Position numbers and translations under genes: made by a program. A stretch of DNA of 64,000 nucleotides from the NCBI GenBank assembly GCA_945910005.1, contig OX246749.1, forward strand, positions 30,453,811 through 30,517,810. Reading direction: 5' to 3'. Numbering within the stretch: the stretch's first letter is position 1; every line of letters starts with the position of its first letter. Below the pieces are notes generated by a model that was not told the origin of the DNA, searched no databases, and saw only the letters and a list, made by a program, of their open reading frames with translations. This DNA is from Isoperla grammatica. Lineage: Eukaryota; Arthropoda; Insecta; Plecoptera; Perlodidae. Below are positions 46,630-57,609 of this stretch, in pieces.

Positions 46630-47517
46630 ACCAATTTTCTCAAATGGGTCCTTTCCTAGTAGTAGTAGTAATAGTTCCTGTTCATTTCCGTGATCAACTA
46701 GCCATGGCTTATGACTTATACACTTAACTGATCACATAAGTAGATTGTCTTGGACCTGTAGGCCCTACATACCTCGTCTCGGGCTTCCTAGCGGGATCTG
46801 CTGTGACAAGGGTATATCTCGGAACACAACTATCTGCAACAACAATACAAGTCAATGAAAACAGATCCTGTGTGTCCATTAACTGATCACGTTAGTAGAT
46901 TGTCTTGGACCTGTAGGCCCTACATACCTCGTCTCGGGCTTCCTAGCGGGATCTGCTGTGACAAGGGTATATCTCGGAAGACAACTATCTGCAACAACAA
47001 TACAAGTCAATCAAAACAGATCCTGTGTGTCCATTAACTGATCACGTCAGTAGATTGTCTTGGACCTGTAGGCCCTACATACCTCGTCTCAGGCTTCCAA
47101 GCGGGATCTGCTGTGACAAGGGTATATCTCGGAAGACAACTATCTGCAACAACAATACAAGTCAATCAAAACAGATCCTGTGTGTCCATTGATTGATAAT
47201 GGGCAAGTATACTGTTCTACCACTATTCAGTCTATTCATATTACATTCATTAGGGCATCAAAATATTGTATTTCCTTGCCCACTTCGATGCAAAGGGAAT
47301 AAAATACCAACACTCATTTTTTTCCATTTATATTGTTGCTTTCACTGTTTTCACGTATTCATCAGTTTTTTCTGTTTTTTTTTTTGTTTGGCACAGATTC
47401 TAGAAAAACGTTACATCGGGATTTCACTGTTATCGACGTCACGCGAAACGTTTCATGTAAGAGACTTTGAAACTCAAATAAATGCTATTATTATTATCAT
47501 TCTTATTATTATTATAA

Positions 47518-47552
<35 letters not shown>

Positions 47553-47560
47553 TATAATGT
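46630..47560. repeat. Dispersed repeat family, copy 2, with three internal tandem units
   Basis: Homologous to 7005-7735. The internal ~154-bp unit (TTAACTGATCAC...GATCCTGTGTGTCCATT) is present three times from about 46724 to 47190, then TCACTG...ATAAATGCTATTATTATT ends the element in an ATT microsatellite. Copy-number change of an internal unit between family members is seen directly. Confidence 0.8.
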
Positions 47561-47879
47561 TTAATAAATGAATATATAAATGTTTACATCACTTAATAAT
47601 TGATAAGTAAATAAATTAACAGCAATTACAAAATTAAATAAACTCATTGAAACATTTCGAGGTAGGAGAAACAAAATTAACACGCTGTTTTTATAAATAA
47701 AAACTTGGCCGATGAATTTGTTATTTTTCTTTGGGTATAATTTTATTAATATTTTGTACTATGAAGCAATAATGGTAAACTCATCAAGCTAATGAACTTT
47801 TAAATCAATTTAAGTATGTAATTTAAGAAACATTTAATAATAAATTACCTATATTTATTTGTATATATATATATAGTAT
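47561..47879. other. No gene seen
   Basis: AT-rich non-coding sequence. Confidence 0.5.
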
Positions 47880-48320
47880 TGTGCAAATATGTGTGTGTTG
47901 TGTGTATATATTTATTATTTCTTAGATTTTGTTGGTTTCAAATATAAATTACGAAATAATTTTAAAGGTAAAACCGTCCTACCTTCATATTGTGCCAATA
48001 TGTGTGTCTATAAAATTGGAACTCAGAACAAGATAAAATATGTTCTAGTGAGGAAAAAGGGGCAGAAGGTACAGTATTTATTTATATATATATGATTTCT
48101 TAGATTTTGTTGGTTGCAAAATGTAAAGTACGAAACAATTTTAAAGCCAATACCTTCCTACCTCCATATTGTGCCAACAAAATGTGTGTGTTGTGTGTAT
48201 ATACATATATGATTTCTTGGATTTTGTTGGTTCCAAATATAAATTACGAAAACAATTTGTAGGTTAGACCGTTCTACCTCCATATTGTGCCAATATGTGT
48301 GTGTTGTGTATATATATATA
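47880..48320. repeat. Degenerate ~115-bp tandem repeat with internal insertion
   Basis: GATTTCTT(A/G)GATTTTGTTGGTT and CTACCT(C/T)CATATTGTGCCAA recur three to four times. One unit carries an extra ~65 bp (48008-48075) matching the fold-back family at 12598-12652. Confidence 0.7.
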
Positions 48321-48414
48321 TTAAAATGATGTAAGGATCCATAAGGTTCCTGAAACGTCGGCACAATATGGAGGTAGGACGTGGCGGAATAACCCACAAT
48401 TATTTTAATTTTAT

Positions 48415-48416
<2 letters not shown>

Positions 48417-48474
<58 letters not shown>
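48417..48474. repeat. (TA)n microsatellite
   Basis: 58 bp of alternating AT. Confidence 0.98.
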
Positions 48475-48478
<4 letters not shown>

Positions 48479-48565
48479 AAACACTACGGGTTGTTAAGTC
48501 ACGTTTATCACACTTACTTGTCATATGAGTCAACGTTTCTGAGCAACGTATGTGCTCTGTCCTAA

Positions 48566-48602
48566 GGACACTATGTCACTGTGCTTAGTGGCATAGTGTC
48601 CT
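48566..48602. repeat. Short inverted repeat
   Basis: GGACACTATG(T)CAC pairs with GTG(G)CATAGTGTCC around a short loop. It sits just before repeat family E and may be the remnant of a fold-back insertion. Confidence 0.5.
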
Positions 48603-49781
48603 GACGACAGAGTTGTTTTTGTTTTGTTGTTTTTAAAAAACTTTCAGAACTTTTCACCAGAAAGTTCGTTAATATGTACGCGCTCGCTTATCAACGCGTC
48701 TCACAAGAGCGTTTTCCTAATGTTAACATTCATACGAATCAGCCAAAATTACTTACGGTCGTGTATGTTGTATGTTGGTGCGCCGTATGGCCAGGCCGTA
48801 TTGTCGGGTAGATAGGCAGACTACTCAGCGAGATATGTAATAAGCTGACACAACTAGTTTATTGACAATTATTTGCGACTCGAAATTAAACGAAATTACA
48901 AATATAAAACTGTTACTATAGTGTGGCCGCTACCCTTGCCTTTGCTTCGTCTCTCACTGTCTGAAGATAAACCAAACCAACACTGCGCAATAGGCTGGCA
49001 GGTAGGTGCGGTGCTCAGTGATAAGAGATAAGCGAGGCAAATACGAGCCCGTGATGTGTCCACTTTGCCAAGTTTTGAGATAAACGGAGTGTTGCGTTAT
49101 AGGCTCAGTTTTTGTTAGGCGGACACTTGAAACTGGTGGCATATTACAAAATAAAACATAAAAAACAGAATCGATAATTATTATTAATTGTTTTATGTGA
49201 TAATATCTATTAAATCAATATAACACTACACCACCACTATTGCATAGCAACAGTTTTAAAATAAAAACTTATAAATTTATAATCTAAATACGTAGTATTT
49301 AATCAGTCTAGGTGATAAGTTTTATCCGCCAGTAGATAAGTGCCTGACAAGTGTACACCATGGAAAAAACTAATTTCTGGCGTTCCCTTCTGGAAATTTT
49401 CTCACGTTTCGTTTTTAATTTAAAAGTTAGAATTAGATATTCAATGCGTGCAGAACAGATTGATCCATATTATTAAGAGCATTCACCAGACTCGCATCTG
49501 CGGGCGTTTCACTGTCAATGCAGGTGCACAGTTTAACAATAGCAACATTCTCACATTTTTACTCGGTGGATATAAAAAAATACACGAACATAAAGCACAA
49601 CGTAATCTATGTTATTTCTTTTTCGCTTTTTAATTCCGTTAGTTAAATAAGCGAGAAAATTAGTCACAAAATATGCATTGAAATATATTTTTAACCATAA
49701 TCGGACCAAAGTTTGGCCAGTTATGGGGCAAAATAGAAACGAGATAGACGTATTTTTCCAAAGCACCAACCTAGCTTATAG

Positions 49782-49833
49782 TCTAACCATAGAGATATAT
49801 ACTACTTACGAAGTATATATCTCTATGGTCTAA
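49782..49833. mobile_element. 42-bp palindromic insertion with 5-bp target duplication
   Basis: A 17-bp arm CCATAGAGATATATACT, an 8-base loop and the exact complementary arm occupy 49787-49828, flanked by TCTAA on both sides. The homologous copy of the surrounding repeat has a single TCTAA at 62255-62259 and no palindrome. It is thus an insertion with duplicated target, not a shared ancestral feature. Confidence 0.8.
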
Positions 49834-50404
49834 CGAAGAGTACAGACCCAAGCATATTGCTTTATTATATATAAAAAAAAAAAAAACAGTACTTGATCGG
49901 ACAAAACTATGCAATGATTTTAGCCACACAAACAAAACACTCGAAATGTTCAATGCGAGATGAAGGGAGATAAGGACAAGGTCCCTGTTATCCGAGACCA
50001 TGCAGTCATCTGGCCTTTTTGTAGCGATAAGATAACTGACACCGAGGGGGGTGGGGTGGGGAACGCTTACGCCAGTCAAGAAATCTACTTTTTGTCGTAA
50101 AATGATAACAAAATTAAAATGCAAACCCTAATTTAAACGACACCTTCATAATAACGATGCAATTTGAATGGAAGTTGTAGCGTAATTAGCAGTGCTGCTA
50201 TAAATAAAATACGTTCTTGCTTCATTGTTTGAAAGTCAAGCCGTAGACTATCGATCAAGATGGATCGCACTTCACAATGATATGTGTTTCCTTCTTTATA
50301 CTTGGGGTACGTACGTTGTTCGTACATGTTGGAAACATACGGAATTCAATGACGTGGGTTCGAACCATGGGCGCCGCCAGGATATTTTCCAAGGAGGGGC
50401 AAAT

Positions 50405-50569
50405 CAATGCGGTATGGGCCATGGGCGTACTAACGAGGCTACGGCTATCCGTGAGTTGGAAACAACTGAGGGTATATCAGTTGTCAGTTGTGGTCTTGTT
50501 GTCGACGAGCATATACCGTTCTTAGGTGCTAGTCATGATGGCTTGATACGGCATGATGGCTTGGTGGAA
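50405..50569 (+). pseudogene. YqaJ-nuclease-like exon fragment (copy 1)
   Basis: The frame reads GRTNEATAIRELE, then CGLVVDEHIPFLGASHDGLI and DGLVE. This matches the core of YqaJ/lambda-exonuclease-type proteins, where the G-ASPDG and D-LVE residues form the PD-(D/E)XK active site. Directly after DGLVE the DNA reads GAAGTAAGTG, a good splice donor, which explains why the expected EhKCP continuation is missing. The exon is likely part of a gene carried by the repeat. YqaJ proteins are known from some animal DNA transposons such as ISL2EU; no transposase is seen here. Confidence 0.65.
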
Positions 50570-50662
50570 GTAAGTGTCCATCTTCTGCTAAGGAAATGTC
50601 CCCAGATGAAGGCATCGCAATGTCGTCTACGTTGCATTTGTATGTTTTGCAGAACACAATAG

Positions 50663-51171
50663 TCCTTTGCATAACGAGAATGACGGTATAAAATATGGGT
50701 CAAAGGATGATATATATCAAATGAAAGCTTGATGAGCAATTTTAAAAAAACCATGATATACCTCTGGCAAATCCAGCTTTCTATGTCGAAATTAGGGTCA
50801 AAGGTATAATTTGTGTTTGTTTTAAATAATTTTTAATTAAATAATGAAAAATGTTTGCAAGTTAAAGCATACACTTTTAGAAAGGTAAATGTATTATGTT
50901 TATTTAAAAAAATTAAATTACCGACTTAGCCTTTTTTGACCTTGATTGAGGTCAATTTCCTCAAAATGGGTAATTTCTAACATTTTCTTAGATTTATTGA
51001 CCAATAATACAATACAATACAATACAATACAAAGGTCTTTATTTGCAATAAGCAATACAAAAAGGCGAGGTTCGAACAGAGTTCGCTCTTCCACCTCATT
51101 ATATCAACGTACTGACTCATAAATACGTTAAAATGAATAGTTCTTATTGTTATCACATTGTTTGCACGGTA
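50663..51171 (-). repeat. Dispersed repeat family D, copy 2
   Basis: Reverse complement of 13978-14394, interrupted at about 51003-51112 by a LINE-like tail. Shared blocks include CTTTGCATAACG, GCAAATCCAGCTTTCTATG and ATTGAGGTCAATTTCCTCAA. Confidence 0.75.
51003..51112 (-). mobile_element. LINE 3' end inserted in family D
   Basis: The minus strand ends GCAAATAAAGACCTTTGTAT followed by a (TATTG)n tail, typical of LINE 3' ends. The matching family D copy lacks it. Confidence 0.6.
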
Positions 51172-52080
51172 TAAAAAAATATATGTAAATTATTATTAAA
51201 TGTTTCTTGAATTACATATTAAATTAATTTTGAAGTTCATTAGCTTGAAGAGTTTACTGTTATTGCTTTATATAGTACATAATATTAAGAGGACTCGCTG
51301 AGGTTAGCGCGGAGGCAAATACAAGCACTGAGACGACTGATTTTTTCAGTTAAACGGTTACTACGATAATTTTCATATTTGGTCATATCCTTAATTAAGA
51401 AACGATCTACTCGCTCCAGTTAACACATTTTAAAAACAGTTACCCAATTTTTAGTGAAAAATTGAGAAACTTCTTGATTTCACTCAACTTTCCCGAAATT
51501 CGTTTGCTTATTTTAAATGACTGGAATTTTTTTAAACATATTTTCTTACAACATCAAGCAGCTTAAATCAACCTGAGTGCAAATGTTAACTTTAAAAACT
51601 CTCGGTTAAATGGTTCAAAGGGAATTTTCATTTACAAAACGCATGTTTTGTGTTCCAATTTATTTTATTCTCTCGGCCGCTACCTCGCCCTAACGGTTGA
51701 AAGGCGCAGCGCTTGCAGCCGAGGTTTGAACGCTCGAGACGTCTCCTATTGGCTGGGCGGGTTTCACCTCCCCGCGCACCGCGCACCGAAACTATCCGTG
51801 CAACAGATATCATTATCAGCTCGAGTCGAGCGTGGTTTCTGGCGATGGGATGGGAGAGAGCCAAGCTGCCTAACGTTAGATATGGAGTATGTACCAGTAC
51901 CAGAGATGGGCAACCAATCAAGTCTATTGGTACTGGTACGCCAGCGAATTTCAAAGTCTCATTGTTGAGTGACTAATTACTAATTAGACTCTCAAAGGTC
52001 TCATTCCACACTTTGCAGACTTGGTAAAAGCCAGGCCCGTAGGAACTCTAAATCAAGTGGGGGGGGGGGGAGAATTGTGA
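51172..52080. other. No gene seen; GC-richer segment at 51640-51880
   Basis: Non-coding. The GC-richer part contains a CCAAT-type CTATTGGCTGGGCGGG box pair, which is promoter-like, but no exon was found. A 12-base G run lies at 52059-52070. Confidence 0.4.
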
Positions 52081-52155
52081 GCGCGAAGCGCGGATAACTC
52101 GCGGGGTCTGGGGCGGAGCCCCAGCCTCCGGAGGCCTTTTCGCCGACGGCGAAAA
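52081..52155. repeat. Cluster of four adjacent perfect palindromes
   Basis: GCGCGAAGCGC, CTGGGGCGGAGCCCCAG (52108-52124), GCCTCCGGAGGC (52124-52135) and TTTTCGCCGACGGCGAAAA (52137-52155) follow one another. They could form consecutive hairpins in DNA or RNA. Probably part of a mobile element end. Confidence 0.6.
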
Positions 52156-52489
52156 ATTTTATTGCTATATTAGTTATTTCTCGATTTTTAGGCTTAAATA
52201 AATACGTTTTGAGGGCCCTAACCCGCCTCTTCCCTAATTACGTCACTGACCTCAAGCACCCATTCGCTTTTATTTTGTAATGCTACAAAGTACAAACAAA
52301 GGCAGAGGAAATGTATCTTGTGTCGAAGATCTTGGCTTTCTCCGGGGCGTGGGGCCCTCTGTGTTTCTGCAAATATTATTTTCTCTTGTGAAATATGAAA
52401 TTTAGTTGGTGAATGTTTACCCGGGTATCCGTGTGGTATTGTATGTCGGAATGTGCCTAACACGCTAAATTGGGTGGGTCACAGGAAAA

Positions 52490-52760
52490 AGTGGGGGGGG
52501 GGGGGGGAATCTCCCCCATTCCCCCCCCCCCCCCCCCCTTCCTATGCGCCTGGTAATAGCATCCAAAGACAATGAGTGGAGACACAAACTGTTGATGAAG
52601 GAAATTACAAAAAACTGTCCCACGTAGGGGGGGGGGGAATCTCCCCCATTCCCCCCCCCCCTTCCTATGCGCCTGGTAATAGCATCCAAAGACAATGAGT
52701 GGAGACACAAACTGTTGATGAAGGAAATTACAAAAAACTGTCCCACGTAGGACCAGAACC
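52490..52760. repeat. 131-bp tandem duplication with poly-G/poly-C blocks
   Basis: AATCTCCCCCATTCCC occurs at 52508 and 52639, followed each time by CCTATGCGCCTGGTAATAGC and on to CTGTCCCACGTAGG. The unit edges are G runs and C runs of 11 to 18 bases. The right edge contains a tRNA T-arm-like stem CGTAGG/CCTACG on the minus strand, so the unit could derive from a SINE. Confidence 0.75.
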
Positions 52761-53318
52761 TACGTTCCTCGGTGTTTTATGCTTGGGAACTGCCTGCACT
52801 TGCAGTCCCCTGCACTCTTATCATATGCGTTTCCGCGGACGGCTGTGTATACTTTAAATAATTAATGGTATTGTTTGATGATAGCTATGGGAGAATAAAA
52901 GAATTACTTTCATTCTAATACAAAAATGTGTTTACATGTAAATGGAAGTACACTGTGTTGTCCATTGCATTACTTTATGGGCTCATTTTAAAAGCTCCTG
53001 TTGATAGGCCTACGTATAGTAGTCCTAAGCTTACATTAATTGGCTTTTGCATAAGAACACGAAATGTTTATAATAATAAGTCATCTGTGATAACTGTACG
53101 AGCCACCCATAAACTTGGCTTGGAGGGCTGGGGGGGGGGGGGAGGTTTAAGGTGGACCCGGACGCAAAAGTATTATATTTGATGATAAATAATTTATGAG
53201 CAAAAGTGAAACAGCTGGGCTGTCTGATACTTTTCAATTTTGAAATTGGCCGAGGGTTGTTTGTAAACATCCCGGATTATCCATTGAGAAACACTTCGGA
53301 AAAGTACTATTATGATTC
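52761..53318. other. No gene seen
   Basis: Non-coding; a 13-base G run at 53130-53142. Confidence 0.45.
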
Positions 53319-53319
53319 A

Positions 53320-53380
53320 CAGTGCAGGGAATCAAACCAGTGACCTTTCAAACTAGTGGTGCATGCTAGCGAAACACTAT
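53320..53380 (-). mobile_element. tRNA-like SINE head fragment
   Basis: The minus strand carries a B-box-like GGTTTGATTCC (53328-53338) about 30 bases after an A-box-like GCTAGCATGCACC. No acceptor stem. Weak candidate. Confidence 0.35.
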
Positions 53381-53889
53381 TTCTATAAGAAAAGCTAATA
53401 CTAGTTTTGTTTCCCTTATCAAGGCGCATAGACTAATTTAAGTTTATTGAGTGACCCACAAAGCGTACCTCACAAACCTCAACCCAAAGTTCGCAAGGAA
53501 AGGTTGGTGCATAATGACTGTGTTCGTAAGTATAAGATATAAAGTTAAAAAAAACTTACAACCCGTATCCGTTGTGAATCGGATCGAGGTATATATTTGG
53601 CTTGTCGGGCCGGGCGGACACACGAAGAACTGTGTTATGTATGCAATCCACCATATTGTTGGTTTGGTATACGCACACACATTGCTTTGTTTATAACGTG
53701 TGTGTGTGTGTGCGGGGGGGGGGGGGGAGCAGACTGCCAATACACATCACAAATAATGTTCAAACATCAACACAAACTAAATTCAAAGTTTCACAAATCT
53801 AGTAGTTTGCATTACGTTGTACAGGAATTGATAATAGGCAACTATTATGTGGGGGGGGGGGGGGGCTCTATTACGATAAAATATGTAAT

Positions 53890-54210
53890 ACCGATCGAGA
53901 TCCGGCTAATGGTTAGCAAACAAGTCGCTAATTCGGGAGATCGCAGGTTCGATACCTGCTTTACCGGCTATCTTGACTGAAGTTTAGCCTCAAGGTTTTC
54001 GCAATCATAGAGGCAAATGCTGAAATTGAGTCATACCACGGTCATACGAATAGCTCTCGGGCAATCTTCCACAACTAACCAAATACCACAGTAAATGTCA
54101 CCTGAAGAGGGCCAAGTTGTGCAGGTCCTACCAACAATTACGATTATTACTGATACGCCTGTTATAGGAGCCTCATCACAGATAACAAATTAAAACAAAT
54201 TAAATTTGTA
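53890..54210 (+). mobile_element. tRNA-derived SINE
   Basis: An A-box-like GGCTAATGGTTAGCA is followed by a T-arm GCAGG-TTCGATA-CCTGC (B box). A body of about 240 bp then ends near the AT-rich ACAAATTAAAACAAATTAAA. The first and last bases of the tRNA-like part do not pair, so it is not an intact tRNA gene. Confidence 0.6.
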
Positions 54211-55814
54211 TCTGCATGGCCTCATGCATAATCATATCCCAACTGTAAATGGTTTGTGAAGTTCTGTGTTATTTCGTGTGTGGTTTAAGTAAGCAGTGCA
54301 ATCTGCCATCTTCACATATCACAATAAATAATGCACCTACAAATCTAAAACAACAATAAGACAGATTCTATGTCGACGCATCCATGGCTCAGACACAACC
54401 AACGATCGTAATAGTCATAAGCTTCGCAGCTTACTACCTTTATGACATTATGGCAATGAGCGTATAATTATTTGATTGTATATGAGCAGTGACATCTTAC
54501 ATAAGCGTTGAGGCAATTCAAATATATTATTGTATTTGTGTAATTCAAATATTGCGTGGCCTCGTTACCGTAGGTCCAAGCTAGTGAATTTAAATTTCTT
54601 ATGACCTTACTACGTAATGTATAAACATATTAAAAATCACTAGCATGTGTTTATAAACACGTTTTCATATTACATCTAACTATTAGTCTTTTAGATTGCA
54701 ATGAGTGGGAATAGACATTATCAATATTTTGATACCTGTTTCACGTTACCTATCGGGACCACAGAAAAAACTGCTATGAAATGGCTACTGCATTTGTAAT
54801 TGGTATTCAGCATAGGCACACTCATCATAAGTCATACAGAATCGAAATGTCTTGGGCCGGAGTTAACGTCTGCAGACTCATAATGTGTTTACTTTGGGTT
54901 AGTCTGTTAGAAGGTCAACCCAGCTGTGGACAAAATGTGTAATGTAAGGGCCAGTTTTTATCAGTCAGTGATTAGGCTAACTAGGGATTTTGAGAATGCT
55001 ATCATACTGTTAGTAACCAAATATCAAATACATCCTAATTACTCTTATCAAAGTGATAGAATTCATATTCCAGCGACTTTAAATTCGTATGTAGACTACA
55101 TTGTATTTGGTATAGACAGATCATTGTTCTCTAAACGTTGCATAATTTAAAATCTTTGTAAGCTTGACAAATGGTTAAATAATAGCCAACCAGAATAAAC
55201 ATACATATATTATTTTATTTCCTATTTATCAAACATTTGGGCTTATGAATTCAATAAATTAGAACTAAGTTGTGGGTTTTTTTAAATTTGTATCATATAC
55301 AAAATTAGTTTGAACTAAAAAATATCATTTTGAATATATATGTTTAGGTTGTAAATACATTTTGCATTGACAATATTGGTAATAGCCCCGGTTACACTAA
55401 ACACTGATTAAAAAGTGATTGAAAAACCGGCCCTAATAATTGTAATCGACCTTTTAATGTAAATACTAGAATTTGTTACGCAAACGTTCAGAAGCCACGT
55501 AAGTTTAAATTGGTTTATAGTGCTGATTTGGGTTGCTTTGCCATTGTCACCGTGACATTCAAGCAAAAGTAACGTAATGTAGCAGTATAGGTACTACAAT
55601 TGTAACACAATGGTATTATTTTAATTGTTTGTGCAAAAGATGCACATTTCTCACCATGACAAATAATGATTATTACTACATGTTGTGACCCGCACGTCTC
55701 TTCTAGGTTTATTTTATTTCGTATAGTTTTGTTTCTAGTAATGGACACGTGATATTATTATTATAAATATTCGACACGCAATGACTTGGATAAATTCTAT
55801 GTGATTTAGAACGG
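54211..55814. other. No gene seen
   Basis: AT-rich non-coding sequence; only short frames without recognisable content. Confidence 0.5.
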
Positions 55815-56104
55815 ACGAACGTCCTATAGCAACGAAGAATTCAATAAATTCAAAGTTGTTCTGAATCAGCCTTGTTGATTCTGGCATCTGTCTGCAGATG
55901 TTCGCACTGTCCAATCACAGGTTCATATGTTTACATATTTGGAATATAGATCTTTGATTGGTTAATATCGTTCACTCGTCGATGGTGTTCGGAGCCTGCA
56001 GGGTTGGTTTAGTCACTTTAGTTAAAGTCCCCCACTGAAAATCAGTCTTGTTACTGAGATGGGTAGAATCTATAAATACGAATGTATTTTATTTTATTTA
56101 TTTA
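55815..56104. repeat. Dispersed repeat family A, copy 3
   Basis: Collinear with 35240-35517 as described there, ending in GTATTTTATTTTATTTATTT. Confidence 0.8.
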
Positions 56105-56134
56105 GAACAGCATCGCTTGATAAAGAGAGAAAGA

Positions 56135-57601
56135 CAGTGGCGTAGCTTTCCCCGGGCAACAGAACTTGGTGGGCCCCTAACATATACTCGTAAACGTAAT
56201 TTTGTATCGTGTCCGGGATTATGTTCATTCTATTTTGACGCTAGTCGACTAAAGTCAAATTATATTTAAGAAGCGTAGGGATGGAATGAGACCGTCTTCG
56301 GTTGTGGGTATTGTGAGCGCGTCAAGCTTGTCATCGAGTAATAGGCTTCGGCTCGGTTCAAACCGTCTTACAGTGCGACTAACAAACATTGGCTGGTCGA
56401 CAGTGAAACAGGTGAACGCCGAATGTCTTATGCTAATTATAATATGACAAACATTTTGTCGGGTGTAGTTAGTGCATATAAGGAACCATTGGCACCTATT
56501 ACACCCCCCCCCCCCCCCCCACACCTAAAACCAAAAATCTGATCTGGTAGCCCGAATGTTTAGCTTCTGGTTATTGGTAACGATTTGTTTTTCCCGTCCA
56601 TTATGGCTCATGCAGATGCTGTTGGAGTGCAGGTTATACATATACCGACAATGTACATAGCCGCTTTTAATTACCTTCGAAACATTATGTCAAACTCACT
56701 TTAAAAATAATGATACATCAATTCAGTGTTTCCGCATGTTGCATGCATAGAAGATTCCATGGACTCGGGTCAATGTTTGTTAGTTGCCTTACAGGACGAG
56801 TTGTGCCAGCTCGGACCCATTACCAGATGACACGCTTGACGCGCTCACAATACCCACAACCGAAGACGGTCTCATTCCATCCCTACGCTTCTTAAATATA
56901 ATTTGACTTTAGACATCGCGTCGGCTAATACAACAATTGGCCATTGTTGTTAATTATTGTCACTGATTTTTGGTTTAGTCTGCTAGCTAGTCGAGTAGAT
57001 TTATACTGTATAGACTTGTTTTTTACATGAAGAGCAACAATAATGAAAACTGGGATCTGGGACGAAATTGTCAATAGCAAAATTAGTGTTACAAAATTCA
57101 ACTTAAATGGCATGAATTCACCATTGATTAAGAGCTTCCAATTTCTAACTTACCGGATATCGAACGAATTGATTAGGTGATCGTAATATATTCTTTTCTT
57201 CTGAGCTATTTTCGATCGAAAGTGTTCTATTCCAATGCATTATTCAAAATTGTGAAAAAAGCGTTCTGAACTTGCAACAGTAACTGGTAGTGTTAGGAAA
57301 TTACCATCAATGCTGTTCACAGAACAAACATCAGGAAAGTGAAATATGCAGTACTTTGAAACTACACTTTTATAGAAGCAAGATTTACAATGTCACTTAC
57401 AATGTCAATTGAACACGACCGAAATGAGATGATCCGCACCGGCAATTATTAATTTAATAGTTGTTGGTATGAGTTTCGAATTTTATTGAAGCTTATAAAC
57501 AATGATAGGTTTCCAACTCAAGCCAGTCTAGAAACCGGGCCCCTCTAGAGGCTAGACCACGGGCCCCCGGGCTTCGCCCGGGCTATTCCTATACGCCACT
57601 G
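56135..57601. mobile_element. Non-autonomous hAT transposon with 8-bp target duplication
   Basis: The ends read CAGTGGCGTAGC on the left and CAGTGGCGTATAGG on the right (reverse complement), each followed by CCCGGGC-type sequence. GAGAAAGA occurs on both sides (56127-56134 and 57602-57609). The 8-bp duplicate and CAG(T)GGCG start are characteristic of hAT. No transposase is encoded in 1467 bp. The flanks resemble a related sequence at 58306-58400 that lacks the insertion. Confidence 0.9.
56250..56911. repeat. Large fold-back inside the hAT element
   Basis: Arms of ~141 bp (56250-56391 and 56771-56911) share AAGAAGCGTAGGGATGGAAT and GAGACCGTCTTCGGTTGTGG, and enclose ~380 bp. The loop holds a 17-base C run (56504-56520). 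Probably a nested element or an internal inverted duplication. Confidence 0.85.
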
Positions 57602-57609
57602 GAGAAAGA

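Larger units (their letters stand above)
48620..50662 (+). repeat. Repeat family E, copy carrying a YqaJ exon (copy 1)
   Basis: Collinear with 61040-63081 in direct orientation, through GATAGGCAGACTACTCAGCG, CTAGTTTATTGACAA, GTGTGGCCGCTACCCTTGCC and CGTGGGTTCGAACCATGGGC. It ends abruptly at CAGAACACAAT, where family D begins. Compared with the other copy it lacks the ~540 bp of upstream part found at 60500-61040. Confidence 0.9.

Noticed and set aside
51890..51945. hAT terminus CAGAGATGGGCAA
   Set aside because: No matching inverted end or 8-bp duplicate was found; the GTACCAGTACC/GGTACTGGTAC pair explains only a small hairpin.
53890..53975. Functional tRNA gene
   Set aside because: The T-arm is good but the acceptor stem does not pair and a ~240-bp body follows, so a SINE head is more likely.
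54926..55150. 74-residue frame as a small gene
   Set aside because: No domain, no start context, and AT-rich chance frames of this size are common in the region.
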